Assembly: GCA_030867875.1 (NCBI GenBank)
Contig: JAOWCC010001501.1
Location: 30,152,792 to 30,216,791, forward strand
Length of the DNA stretch: 64,000 nucleotides
From: Actinernus sp. WN-2022
Lineage: Eukaryota; Cnidaria; Anthozoa; Actiniaria; Actinernidae
Direction: 5' to 3'
Under the pieces are notes generated by a model that was not told the origin of the DNA, did no database searches, and was given only the letters and a program-made list of their open reading frames with translations. This document shows positions 32,723-44,200 of the stretch, in pieces; within the stretch, counting starts at the first letter, position 1; every line of letters begins with the position of its first letter. A program made the translations under genes and the position numbers.

Positions 32723-34767
32723 ACAGTGTTACATTTGGACCTTTTCCCCACCCATCGAGGGACAGTTGACTGTTACAATACCCGCCCCTATTGCCCGGCA
32801 TGTGCTTCAGAATTTTCAATTGGGAGGCATTGATAAATTGAATATACATAAGCTTCAATCTGTTGTTCCATTATTTGAAAAACATACATTTTCTGAATCA
32901 CATTTTCTATTACTATACATGCTTTTCGCACTTTTACAGTCTCCACCATTGTCTTGTTTATCAGAAACCGTTGTCTGTCAACAAAAAAACAACAATGCGA
33001 CAAAGGAATATAAAGGAAATGTCATGCAGCTGCGTTTAAATATATTCAATCTGATATTTTTTTCCCGTGACGCAAACGGCTTTAACAAAACCGGCTTGTT
33101 GCAAATAACAAAGAGTGTGTAATAATAAGCACTTCCTGATTCAGATCAGTGCATCTACTACTCGAGCTCGTGACTTAACTCAGTATAAACACTGCCTCTG
33201 ATGGAAACACCCAGGACTTGTTTAAAATAACTACGATTTTTGGTTGTTTTGGTCCTTTCTTTAATACCTATGACACAATGATAAAGAAAACAAGAGGTAA
33301 TATAAGAAAAAAGACAAAACGTAAAGTGCATGGCTTCGTGATATGAGTACTTCAGTAAGCAATCATCGTGAGGTTTGGCGTCATATGGCCTTGATTGATT
33401 GTAATGTATGCGACTGTGTTCCTTCCGCCATGTTCGGATCACACCGCTGCAAAACGTCACGCGCATGCGTATTTGCTATTTCTTGTCGGCGCGCGGCCGC
33501 CCCCAGTTTCCCACGAAAACTGAAATGAAACAACAGGCACATACCCGTGATTTTAAAATTTCTGCTTAAAAGCATCCATTTGTGAACTGTTTTGTCAAAA
33601 AATAAGAAAACTACTTAAAAGATAAGCCTAAGACTTTAACAGGTTGAAGTTTTCTTAATTTGTAATTCACTGTGAGTTTACTAAGTTATAAAATTATTTA
33701 CTAAAAAAGTTGAAACCCTCGGTAATTTGTATTTGATAGCAGAGCCTTCGTTCTTTTCGCCAGCGGAGCATACCGTTTTGCCGCGGTGTGTGTTCGGATA
33801 CACGTTGATGGTCGGGCCCAGTCGCGCTCTGTCGTGGCTGGCGTTACAACCACCGCTAAAATCCCCGCAAATTTTGCAAATCGTTACTTTCCCCGCTCCA
33901 CCGGAGAAATGCAGCGTCGGTTAAATGTGCGTTATTCCACGGCCATGTCCCCGTTAATGCCCCGCTATGTCCCGGGGGTCGGTTATTTAATCATTAAACC
34001 TACAATCTATGAATTACAAAGATTCCCTACTCCCTAATTTCGGCTTGAAAGTGCAGGCTCTACCTTGTTTAATTTCAAGTACGGAAAAATCGAGTTTAAG
34101 TGCTATCGATATTACTTTACCGCAGCTCTGTGTCAGCTATGAATCAATTATTTTATAATATTTTACGAATTCAGCAATGTTTCTTTCATTCAACAGTAGC
34201 AATACTTTCTGATCAGCCTGTCTACAAAGGAATGCGGAATTAAACTTAGCGTTATCATGCCACTGTTGACGTCAACTGCTGGACAAGCTTTTTACAATAA
34301 CTGTTCAGTTTCTCGTGTTCTGATTGGCCTATTGCCATTGAAAATAAGAGGATAAATCGATTACCGTGATGGCGCGCTAGAATCATTTCCTCTCGTTTTC
34401 AAGACGCTTGACTATTTTTCGTTTGTTGTTGTAAAAACAAATTCATAGTTACGATAGGTGTATATGTCCTTACGATAGATGTCCTCTTATTTATCATGCC
34501 GTTCGTTACTATATAACAAATTATTTAATGAATGGTCCCTCGGAAATTAAACTACGTAGTGTCGTGTTTTCATTGCGTTAATCGAAATACAACCTTAGGG
34601 AATTATATAGCTTCGGATAGATGCTGCAAGAACGGTATCACGGGATGCATGGTTAATTAAAGACTCCTCTATATCCTAAGTTTTATTGCGTTTTCTTCAC
34701 TTCCCTTCATGTAAAGCCAAGCCTATGGTGTCAGTAGTCCTAAGTAATAGATAAAATATGAGCGGAC
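32723..34767. other. No recognised gene; CpG-rich patch at 33.4 kb
   Basis: 33410-33510 is locally rich in CG dinucleotides with CCGCCATGTT and an NRF1-like GCGCATGCGTA, which could be a promoter remnant. The word TCCCGGGGGTCGG at 33970-33982 is the inverse of 32026-32040, suggesting fragments of one repeat family. Confidence 0.35.
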
Positions 34768-34924
34768 GATCTGTATGGGTATTTACAATGGCGAGCCGCT
34801 TCGGCGAGCCGCTTCGGCAAGCCATTGTAAATCCCATACAGATCTAGCCTCCTTTGCAGGCGTCCTTAGTGTCGGAGTTTAGGACCGACACTAAGGACGC
34901 CTGCAAAGGAGGCTAATACAGATC
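34768..34924. repeat. Hairpin element split by a smaller hairpin MITE
   Basis: GATCTGTATGGGTATTTACA pairs with TGTAAATCCCATACAGATC, 34768-34844, with a loop of GCCGCTTCGGC repeats. A 71-bp MITE is inserted at its right end. Confidence 0.8.
34845..34915. repeat. 71-bp TAGCCTCC hairpin MITE, 9-bp target duplication
   Basis: It is flanked by ATACAGATC (34836-34844 and 34916-34924). It is a nearly perfect hairpin: TAGCCTCCTTTGCAGGCGTC...GACGCCTGCAAAGGAGGCTA with a loop of about 13 bases. It is the shortest member of the family in the window. Confidence 0.9.
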
Positions 34925-35905
34925 GGACGTGAAATGAAAAAGTACAATGGAGCAATGAACAATAGTGGTTTTGATTACTAAACTGACTTGTCCCATAGGA
35001 TAAGATTAATTCTATTCAAGTATATAGACAACACAAATAAAGAAACATAGAGTAACCACTCCTTGTTTTCATACATCTCTCCAGGGAATTCCAGCGCAGA
35101 TCTTATTTCAATTTTATTTCATTTGAAAGTTAACGTGGTTGCGGTGAGTTGTGAACTAAATATGTCAACCCAACGCTTTCGTCCACCAAAAACAGCAAAA
35201 TAGCGAGAGCTAGCCCCAAAAAGTCTACATTTGCTAACATGCGGAATTAATCGCCATTTATTGGAGCTGAAAGGAGAGTAGGTATTGAGTATCTTCGTGA
35301 AAAGAGACAGAAGGTTAGTTACGGCTTCATTAACTCTTTATATGTACCATCTTGCAATAGAGTGCGGACATTTGACCAGTGAAACACTACTAAATCTAAA
35401 TAGTACTAGTCGTTGCTATTTCTTTAGTTTTTTCTTTAAATATCACTATTTAGTGCTAAATTGCAACGAGTAGGTCTAATGTCCACATTCTAGCGTCTTG
35501 TCAAATCTGTATCAAATTTAATGAATTAATTAGATCAGTAAGAAATCTGTATGAAAGTTAATGTACCTCATTAATAGTCTTTATTGGGATTTACAGCAGC
35601 ACCCATGTGACCTGAATACTGTGTTTGGATTGGTTGTCACCCTCATGAGTTATTAATGAATTTTACATTGTTACTTACTGAGTAAAATGTGTTTGATCTG
35701 AGTTCAAACCCCAAGACATGCTATAGGAAATCTTGGTGCAAATATTCAGTTATCTGATTTATAAGACCTACTTAATAAGTAGGTCTTGAGTTGAGATCAA
35801 AACCTCGTATAAAGTCTACCACACGGATTACAAGTCGTAGAAAATAGAACTGGGACGTCGTCGTATTATAAACTTCGTGCTGCACGGCTATAGGCTATAG
35901 GTTAT
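34925..35905. other. No recognised feature
   Basis: About 1 kb. A short inverted repeat around GCAATAGAGTGCGGACATTT / GTCTAATGTCCACATTC (35353-35490) is visible. No gene. Confidence 0.35.
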
Positions 35906-35914
35906 GGTAAACAG

Positions 35915-36069
35915 TAGCCTCCATCGCAGCCATCTCTAAGTATCGGAACTGACCGCGGAAAAATCGTGAATTGGGTTACCTGTGACTCCGGAGAGAAGTT
36001 CTTCAACTGCCACAGGGAGCCCATAATCTGATTTCTTCGAAAATTAGAGATGCCTGTGGAGAAGCTATA
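35915..36069. repeat. TAGCCTCC MITE, third copy
   Basis: It is flanked by GGTAAACAG at 35906-35914 and 36070-36078. Ends TAGCCTCCATCGCAGCCATC and GATGCCTGTGGAGAAGCTA, with inner CTCTAA/TTAGAG pairing. It is more diverged than the other two copies. Confidence 0.78.
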
Positions 36070-36125
36070 GGTAAACAGGCCGTGTTAAAGAGGTGATAGG
36101 GTGAGTGTAGCTTTAGTGAGGATTA

Positions 36126-36640
36126 TGTCGCTAGTGTGCTTGTGTATCTCCAGTTCTATTCTGAACAAATTCAGCCATACAATATCAATTATTACTTCTC
36201 AGACTTTATTTATTTTTATGTTGACATACAAGTTCTCTCTGCCCAAATTGTTAGCACATGCATATTTATCCTTCTGTATTGAGATCCCAAATTTATTATG
36301 TCGCTAGAGTGCTTGTGTATCTCCAGTTCTTTTCTGAACAAATTCCGCCATACAACATCAATTATTACTTCTCAGACTTTATTTATTTTTTGTTGACATA
36401 CAAGTTCTCTTTGCCCAAATTCTTAGCACATGCATATTTATCCTTCTGAATTTAGATCCCAAATTTATTATGTCGCTAGTGTGCTTGTGTATCTCCAGTT
36501 CTTTTCTGAACAAATTCCGCCATACAACATCAATACTTCTCAGACTTTATTTAATTTTATGTTGACATACAAGTTCTCTCTGTCTAAATTCTTAGCACAT
36601 GCATATTTATCCTTCTGTATTTAGATCCCAAATTTATTAT
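36126..36640 (+). repeat. Tandem repeat, three units of about 172 bp
   Basis: TGTCGCTAGTGTGCTTGTGT begins units at 36126, 36299 and 36471; each ends ...GATCCCAAATTTATTA. Lengths are 173, 172 and 170. The units are more than 90% alike by eye, with small indels such as TATT lost in unit 3. Confidence 0.9.
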
Positions 36641-36835
36641 TAATTCATCTTTAATTAGTTTATGTTCCACTTGATCAGGTCTTCAAGATCTTAACTGACT
36701 GAAAATCAAAGGCAAAAGAGTTATGGTCAGTATCTCCAAAACATGTTAGCAGGTCTAACAAGAGCACACTGGTTGATATGAGATCATTTTAGACCACTCT
36801 TATTGTAAAATAATAAAATATGTAAATCGTTGAAG

Positions 36836-37300
36836 CGAGGGTAACGATACCCGAGTACAAACCCTTCTGGTCTCAAAATGATGTTTGCACTCTCCTGAAA
36901 ACTGAAATCGCAATAAAAACGATTTCTTTTGCAATGCAAGCGTATAGGAATGTTACGCAATAGTTTTGATGACGTCAGTTACTGGTCGAGATCACATATA
37001 ATCCTCTCCGCTCAGTCATTTTCTTATATAATTATCTAATTCTTGTTTTTACACTTTCATTCTTCAAATTGTTTTGATAGAGTAGTTTTTTTTCCAGATT
37101 TTCATGCAGAATGAGTAATTCAGTTTTGCTTGGAGAACTAAGTGACGTCCTCAAAACTTTTTAAAAAATCCATCACGCTTGCAATGCAAAATAAATCGTT
37201 TTTATTGCGATTTCGGTTTTCAGTACAGCTAGTCCAAAATCATTTCATTTTGAGACCATACGTGTTAAGTACTCGGGTATCTCTCTTGGGTAGCGATTTA
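36836..37300. repeat. Inverted-repeat element, about 120-base arms
   Basis: The left arm includes GATACCCGAGTAC, TGGTCTCAAAATGAT, AACTGAAATCGCAATAAAAA and TGCAATGCAAGCG. The right arm, 37170-37295, carries their complements in reverse order, ending GTACTCGGGTATC. The centre has TGACGTCA-like sites. Confidence 0.8.
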
Positions 37301-37336
37301 ACCCTGGGTAGCTAAGTCTGTTAGCAGATCATAAAG

Positions 37337-37610
37337 GGGCACTGCATACGTAAACCCCCAAATGAAAAACATATAACAATGGCTACTCAGATTGGCAGAG
37401 TATGCATTCCAGATGTACTGGAGAAAATTTGCATTGGGACACTCTTGATGAAGGATGGCAAAGATTCGACTGGAAAAATAGCTTTTAAGAGAAATTTATA
37501 GCAACTTGGAATCGGTTCACTGTAACAGAATTTAATCTTTGACATCCTCTATCGAAAGAGTTTGAAAAGCATATCAGGGCATTCACTTCGTATTTCTCTT
37601 CTATTTTATC
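37337..37610 (+). repeat. Dispersed repeat T, uninterrupted copy
   Basis: Blocks GGGGCACTGC, CAGATTGGCAGAGTATGC, TGATGAAGGATGGCAAAGAT, CGGTTCACTGTAA and TTTGAAAAGCATATCAG reappear inverted at 55095-54931 and 54073-53930. There they are split by an 853-bp TTAA-flanked insertion. CTTTTAAGAG at 37487-37496 is the empty target. Confidence 0.75.
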
Positions 37611-37841
37611 AGGGTATTATTTTTGTAGTCAGTTTTGTTTCAAATTTCCACTACGACAAAATTTGACCATTTCGATTTGGCCAAGTTTTTAGTGTCACTC
37701 AATAGCCCAAACACTTATGGGGCTGTTAATATAATATTTAGACGATGTGTTAGTTATAAAAATTCAAAAGCGAACGCGTAATAGCATATACTGTATCTGT
37801 CATAGGTGAGGCTTATGGAAAAGATGAATACGCTGACTTAC

Positions 37842-38240
37842 ACTGACAAATGAAACCATGCTTCTTGTCACATGGCTCATCATTCAAGTGCCATCCGTTC
37901 CAGTTTGCATTCCATTTGTGCGCATTCAGCAAGACTCCACAAGGTCCGTCGCCACTGGGTTCTCCCGGTCCCCACAAGCGTTTGTTCAATACCTTACGGC
38001 CGTTAACATATCGCCAGACTCCTTCTTTATCTTTCTGGAAGCCAACATGCGCGAACTGAACATTTGCAGCATCGAGATGTGGTGCGAGAGCGTCGATCTG
38101 CGATCCCGACGTCAGTACAGCAAGATGCGCATTCTCTTGTGCGCACAGGTCTTTGGCCTCACTCCAAGTCACAGCCGAGTTGAGGTTGAACTGAAAACAC
38201 CCTTTTCCACTAATTAATGGAAAACCAACAGGACATGGAT
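37842..38240 (-). CDS. C-type lectin domain exon, intact
   Basis: Acceptor ACTTACAG|AT, 132 whole codons, donor CAGT|GTAAGT. It reads DPCPVGFPLISGKGCFQFNL, TWSEAKDLCAQENAHLAVL, FAHVGFQKDKEGVWRYVNG, GEPSGDGPCGVLLNAH, GWHLNDEPCDKKHGFICQ. All the canonical cysteines (DPC..., CF, DLCAQ, PCG, EPCD, FICQ) are present, the extra N-terminal one making it a long-form CTLD. It is the only undamaged cassette of the array. Confidence 0.92.
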
Positions 38241-41200
38241 CTGTAAGTAATAGATAGGAGTAACCGTACTTTATTGGATTTACTAACGTAACTCGAGCAG
38301 GAAGCGAAATCCGATAAAGCAACGGACACGAATTCTGTATATGGTTTACCAAACGTCTAGGTGTATAGAGTCATGTCTTTGAGTTATTTGGGCGATACGA
38401 CCTGTAACATCGAAATCGGTCAGCGGTCATCCGCGCGTCACGTGATAAGTGCCCAAACCGTATGGTCGGCCATTTTTGTTTTTTTGTTGAGTGCTTGTGA
38501 TATTACCGTCAGGTTAGTATTTTAGTGTTGAATTGCTATATTTTCCTTTGATATTGTCACGGGAATTTGTATTTAAGTTTCCTTTATTGATTCGTGTAAT
38601 TTTGTTGTAGAAACCTCTTTCTCGGATCACGGGATCGGATATCAGGGGCGGATCCAGGAAATGCAGAAAGAGGGGACCGCGACGGAAGTCGAACCTCGCG
38701 CCGTATAGGCGCCATTACCTAGGGGGGTGCGGGGGCATGTATCCCAGCCAACGGAAAGGGGCCCCTCCCCTAAATCCGTCCCTGGATATTAAATCGTACG
38801 GCGTGTTTTTCATAACAAACTGTCAAGCACGTAATGTGGCGAGTAGCGTTGTTGTCGTTACACGACCTAATTCGGCCGAGAAAATCCAAGCAAACGTTTA
38901 TGTAAATCAGGTCGAAATCCTTCATGAATTGATGAGTTTGATAAAGCATATAAACAGGTTTTTAAATAATTAAGGTTATCTCCCACGCAGTTGATTTAGT
39001 AATAGGTAGTTAACCAAATTTTAGAGTGGTTTTCGATCGAGAATCGAACGTAATTTCGTGATTGTTTTGGTTTTGCGCATCCGTAGCTTCTCCGATTCGG
39101 TGAAAAGAATGTTTTGTGATAATCCTAGCACACGTGTGGGATGGATGAAATCAAAGTAAATGTGCAAAAATTATTAACAAACTGTGCGTAGATTTAGTCT
39201 TCAAGGAAAATATTGCATACCCCAGATACTCTTCCAATCAAGCATTAAGGGAGGGGACTTTAACTGTTTGAAGGTAATTAACAGCCATCAATCGAATATT
39301 GATTCCATGCAGATATGCGCAAAATCATGACACAGCACCTTTTTGTTTCCTGTCGATGTATCTGACCCATTTCTTATTTATAGGATGATATGGTTATTTA
39401 ATATTTTTTTGTTGCTTTACATGCAAGGTTATAAAATACCAATGTACTTACTCTGACAAATGAATCCATGCTTCTAGTCACATGGCTCGTCGTTAAATCG
39501 CCATCCGATCCATTTTGGGTCCCATGCGTGCGCATTCAGCAGGACACCACAAGTTCCGTCTCCACTCGGCTCATTTCGTCCCCAGAACTTGTTGCTTACC
39601 TTAAGGCCGTTAACATATCGCCAGACTCCTGATTTATCTTTCTTGAAGCCAACATGCGCGAATTGGACTTTTGCAGCATTGAGATGTGGTGTGAGTGCAT
39701 TGATCTGTGGTTTCCACCATAATATGGCAAGCTGCGCATGTTCCTGTGCGCACGAGTTTTCGGCCTCACTCCAAGTCACCTTCGAGGTCAAGTGTAACTT
39801 ATAACAGCGTCCTACAATGTACTGGAAACCATGACGACATGGATCTGTAAAGCAAATAAACAAATTATCAAATAATGTTACCTCACAGTCTCTATTGTTT
39901 TGGGATATGTAAAGTAAAAATTTCATGCATGTTTTCAAAGTTTGCAAAATTGCCCGAGTCGCGTAAGGCAATTTTGCAAACTTTGAAAACGCGTGAAATA
40001 GATCCTTAATTTTACGGTAATTGGGATTATATTCTTAGATTATTCGTAAATATTCGTATTATAATTTAGATATTATTAGTCTTTATATGTATCTTATATG
40101 TTTATTATTTTTATTCTTTGCCTTTTTGTGCTGGTCGGACGTTTTAAACATAAGCCTCTGGCTCGGATGTAAGGGTAACCTATCCCACGTTTCGACATTA
40201 ATAAATGGTATTGTATTGTAGAACTCGTGCGATTACTTGTTTATAATACAGTGGACAAAACATTCTGAGAAAAAGATATTGAAAACAAAATCTACGACTA
40301 AGCGTGCTCGATGAAAAACCTTGACAAACTGATGCCTTGTCATTACATTCGCTTCACGTATTAAAGCGGAAACGAGGAACTACTGAACTTAGTTTGTCAG
40401 GCAAACAAACTCAAACTCACTCAGTCACTATCAAAATATCAATCAACTTTGCAGTGACAGAATAGACGACAATTAAGTTAAATACCATAGTATTCACTTA
40501 ATATATATATTGAGGCAACCCAAAAGCGGAGCTCCCACTTATCTGAACTGGAGTAGTGACCCAAATAAAACAATGAATATATAATGAAACCAAAGATAAA
40601 AACACGAAAGTAACTGATAGAATCAAGGGAAATCATTGCAAGCGTCTGCAGGTTTTTGCAGTGCGCGCGCAGGTGCAGCATTTTCAGGCACGTCGAGTTT
40701 CGGGTCGGGCGTAAGGAAAATCGGAAGTCGTCCAATGTTCACTCTCATCCTATATGTATGGTGTGGCGAACTCCGTGTTATCAGAGTTCTAGTTGTTACG
40801 TTACCGTCACGATCTGTTTTTGCGTGATTTGTCTGAATTACCGTTTGTTGTCTGGGACCAATCAATTACCAGAGTCTAGCTGTCAGTTTATTATAGAATT
40901 GTAAGATGCCTAATTAACATAAACATGTGCGTTTGCTGAGAGAACCGAGAGATTCGTGTTGTTGTACTGAGAATTAAGAGTTTACAGGCTGAATAAAGAG
41001 CTGTAAAACGACCCAAACCGAAGTAAACTCGTTGCTCGCTGGAGCTCCACTAAACATTCCTTTAGAAACTTAAGTTGCATAGCTCATTTTCACTCTTCAG
41101 GTGTTAAGGAGCGACCAGATTCACACCAATATTCGATCAAAATTTTATTCTCGGCAAAAATCAAAACGGGTAATTGGCTCAGTTATAGCAATCACGTGGC

Positions 41201-44200
41201 ATACTGCCCGTAATCCACCGTACCGAACAAGATGGCGGCTGTCCCTTTAACCAGAATCCCTTGCGAACCCAACACACTCAAAATAACGCATAGAAACCCA
41301 CTGTTCTCTTCGACGACAGTATATTAGCAACATCACTCGTACTGGCTTGTTGTTGTGATTTAAAACCTATCTACTGCAATTTTATATAGGATTTAAAGTT
41401 TTTCGCGCGTAAAGAATTGTGGGTAAAGTACAAGACGCCATCATTTTCTGTACGGTGGATTCCGGTTTCTGGGAAACTACCCACCCACCCCTCCCTTGGG
41501 TGAAGTGTGTGTGTGATATTAATACAGCCGGATGGACGTAGGATGGCGAGTAAGCTGTTCTTAATTCTTCTGAACGAGACTTTATTCAGCTTTTTTTTCT
41601 TGGTGTCATTATGATTTGAACAATATGAGTACAAGATTCTACGTATGGCAAACATCTGACGAGGCTGGAGTAACTGAAGGAGATTACAATGATTGCAAGA
41701 AACACTTCAGCTTAGGACGACCAGGCGGCCGCTGTAAAAGATATAATTCTAAAGAAGAAGCAATAGCAGCCCTGGAGGACAAGGTTAGGGATCTTAAGTT
41801 CAAAGTTGTCACAGATGAAGATGCTATACAGATCGAACTCAAGAGGATATAACTGTAGAGGAGAATGGTGATGCTAGCGCTGTGCGAGAACCCGCAACAA
41901 TCCCAACCGTCACTCAAAATGGCGGTATTTCTGGTCATGACGCTAATTACGAGGAATTTGTAGAGTTCAAGGGACTCCAAGAAGATTTTAATGAAAAAAA
42001 TCGAGAGACTGAACACAACTCTGAGCATTGAATGTAATGAACAATCTATAGAGTTAAAAGATAGTGAATGCAAACTCAAGAATGCTCTGAAAGAAATGAA
42101 GATAGATGTGTACAATAAAATGGAGCAGCTAAGGGATGAATGTGAGTCACAATACCAGAAAATTGTTGGCGAACTGACCGGCTGGTACAAAACGCAGGTC
42201 ACAGGTCCAGGTCACAGGTCACACGTTTACGACCCCAATCATCAATTTCCTATTGAGAATCACTAGAAAATCAAACATTTTAGAACGACAAATTCCCCAA
42301 ATATTGGAGGATGGCAAAATCATGTGGAGTTTTGTCGTTCTAAAATTGTCGATTGGAGTCGTAAACGTGTGACCTGTGACCTGGACCTGTGACCTGCGTT
42401 TTGTACCAGCCGCGAACTGACGAAGATGAACTCCAAATTGAAAATCGAAATGAAACAGTTGCAAAAGGAGCTACACAGTATAAACAGAAATTCATCTTCA
42501 CCCGCTACAACACAGACTGAATTTGAATTGACCTGTGGCAGTGATACAAACTCCATTGAAGATACCGAAGAAGAAGACAGATTATACAACGTGGAAACCT
42601 CAAACTACTTTCAGCATTTACTCCCAGGAAATGACGTTGCAAAAACATCTACACGGGAACTGACTCATATATAGTCAGGAAAACAACGTCGATCCAAGTG
42701 CAGCAAGTCAAATCCGCAACACTTCTCAATTTAACTACCCCACACGAGGTACGATGTCCGATAGATAAAAGGAAAATAACGTCGATTCAAGTGCAACATG
42801 TCAAATCCGCAACACTTCTCAATTTAACTACCCCACACGAGGTACGATGTCCGATAGATCACAGGAAAATAACGTCGATTCAAGTGCAACAAGTCAAATC
42901 CGCAACACTTCTCAATTTAACTACCCCACAAGAGGTACGATGTCCGATAGATCACACAATCAGCCACAGCAAACCGTCGGCCCAGAAGCCCTGCGTAGAC
43001 AGCACGACGTAGACAGATCATCTGATCCACGAAATGAGAGTACGGAAGGAGTCATTTTAATGTTATCCGATTCGATATTCAGAGGGATTAAACAACATAG
43101 GTTTGCTGCAAATAGATATGTCAACAAGCAATATGTAGCCGGAGGAACGGATGACCTAATGAATCACATCAATAATATGCAAAGTGATCGACCAATTTTG
43201 AATATGTAATAGTACATACTGGTACTAACGATGTTGGCATAAAGTCAGTAGAAGAAATATCTAATAACATAGAACACATTGTTACAATGTGTCAAGAAAA
43301 ATGGGAAAATGCAATCATTATTGTTTCAGGGCTGACTTATCATAATAGGAATGACAGTAGAAAAAAAAAACACGATAGACGAGATAAACACACATTCCAA
43401 GAGCCTTTGTACTCAAAGTAGAAATGTTTCATTTGTAGACAATAGAATTGTGACACTTACGCGGGATGGGACCATTGACAATGATACCTTCTATGACGAT
43501 GTTCATCTAAACAACCGAGTCGGAACTAAAAAGCGGATCGCGAATCTTAAAAATCACATGGGACTAAGAAAGCAACATAACGGCAGAGAATATCAACCAC
43601 CTAACACGCGAGCGAGAGGTTACAACCCCGGCACGAGGAATTTAAGAGCCAGAATACATAATGTCAGTGACAAACGACATCAGGCTGGGCCGATAATGCA
43701 AAGTAGCTGGCACCAGAGTAACTACCTATATGATCTGTATGATCCAGATAGTTATCATAACAGGTATGACAGGTCCAATGATATATATAGGAATTATCAA
43801 CACAGAGATAGACACACACAAGCACAAGCTGAGTATAATTATAACGATAGACACACTCAAAATTCGTACTCTGTTGGAGAGGCATTACGAGTGCTTTCAG
43901 ACTGGTTTAGAAACGAATAATTCCAGTCACAATGTCACCAACTAAGATAGTTGAATAAGTCTTGCTTTGCACGCAATATAACGTGTTTTTTTTATATGCC
44001 TGGTCCACTTAGTCAGCAATCAGTTCCTTTCGCTGGGTTTCTCCGATTAGGTATTTGGAATATCCATGGCCATAAAAACAAAGAATTAGGAAATAAATTT
44101 AAATTTGATGACGTAGTTAATATTATCAAGCGCCATGATATATTTGGAGTCGTGGAAACCCATGGAAGCCAAGAATCCGATATAAGCATTGACTCCTTTA

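Noticed and set aside
42679..42963. CRISPR-like array
   Set aside because: The 93-base units are contiguous coding repeats without spacers, in an animal genome.
42698..43012. Separate gene over the 93-bp repeats in a second frame
   Set aside because: The repeat length is a multiple of three, so every frame stays open; the frame that continues into the esterase motif is the real one.
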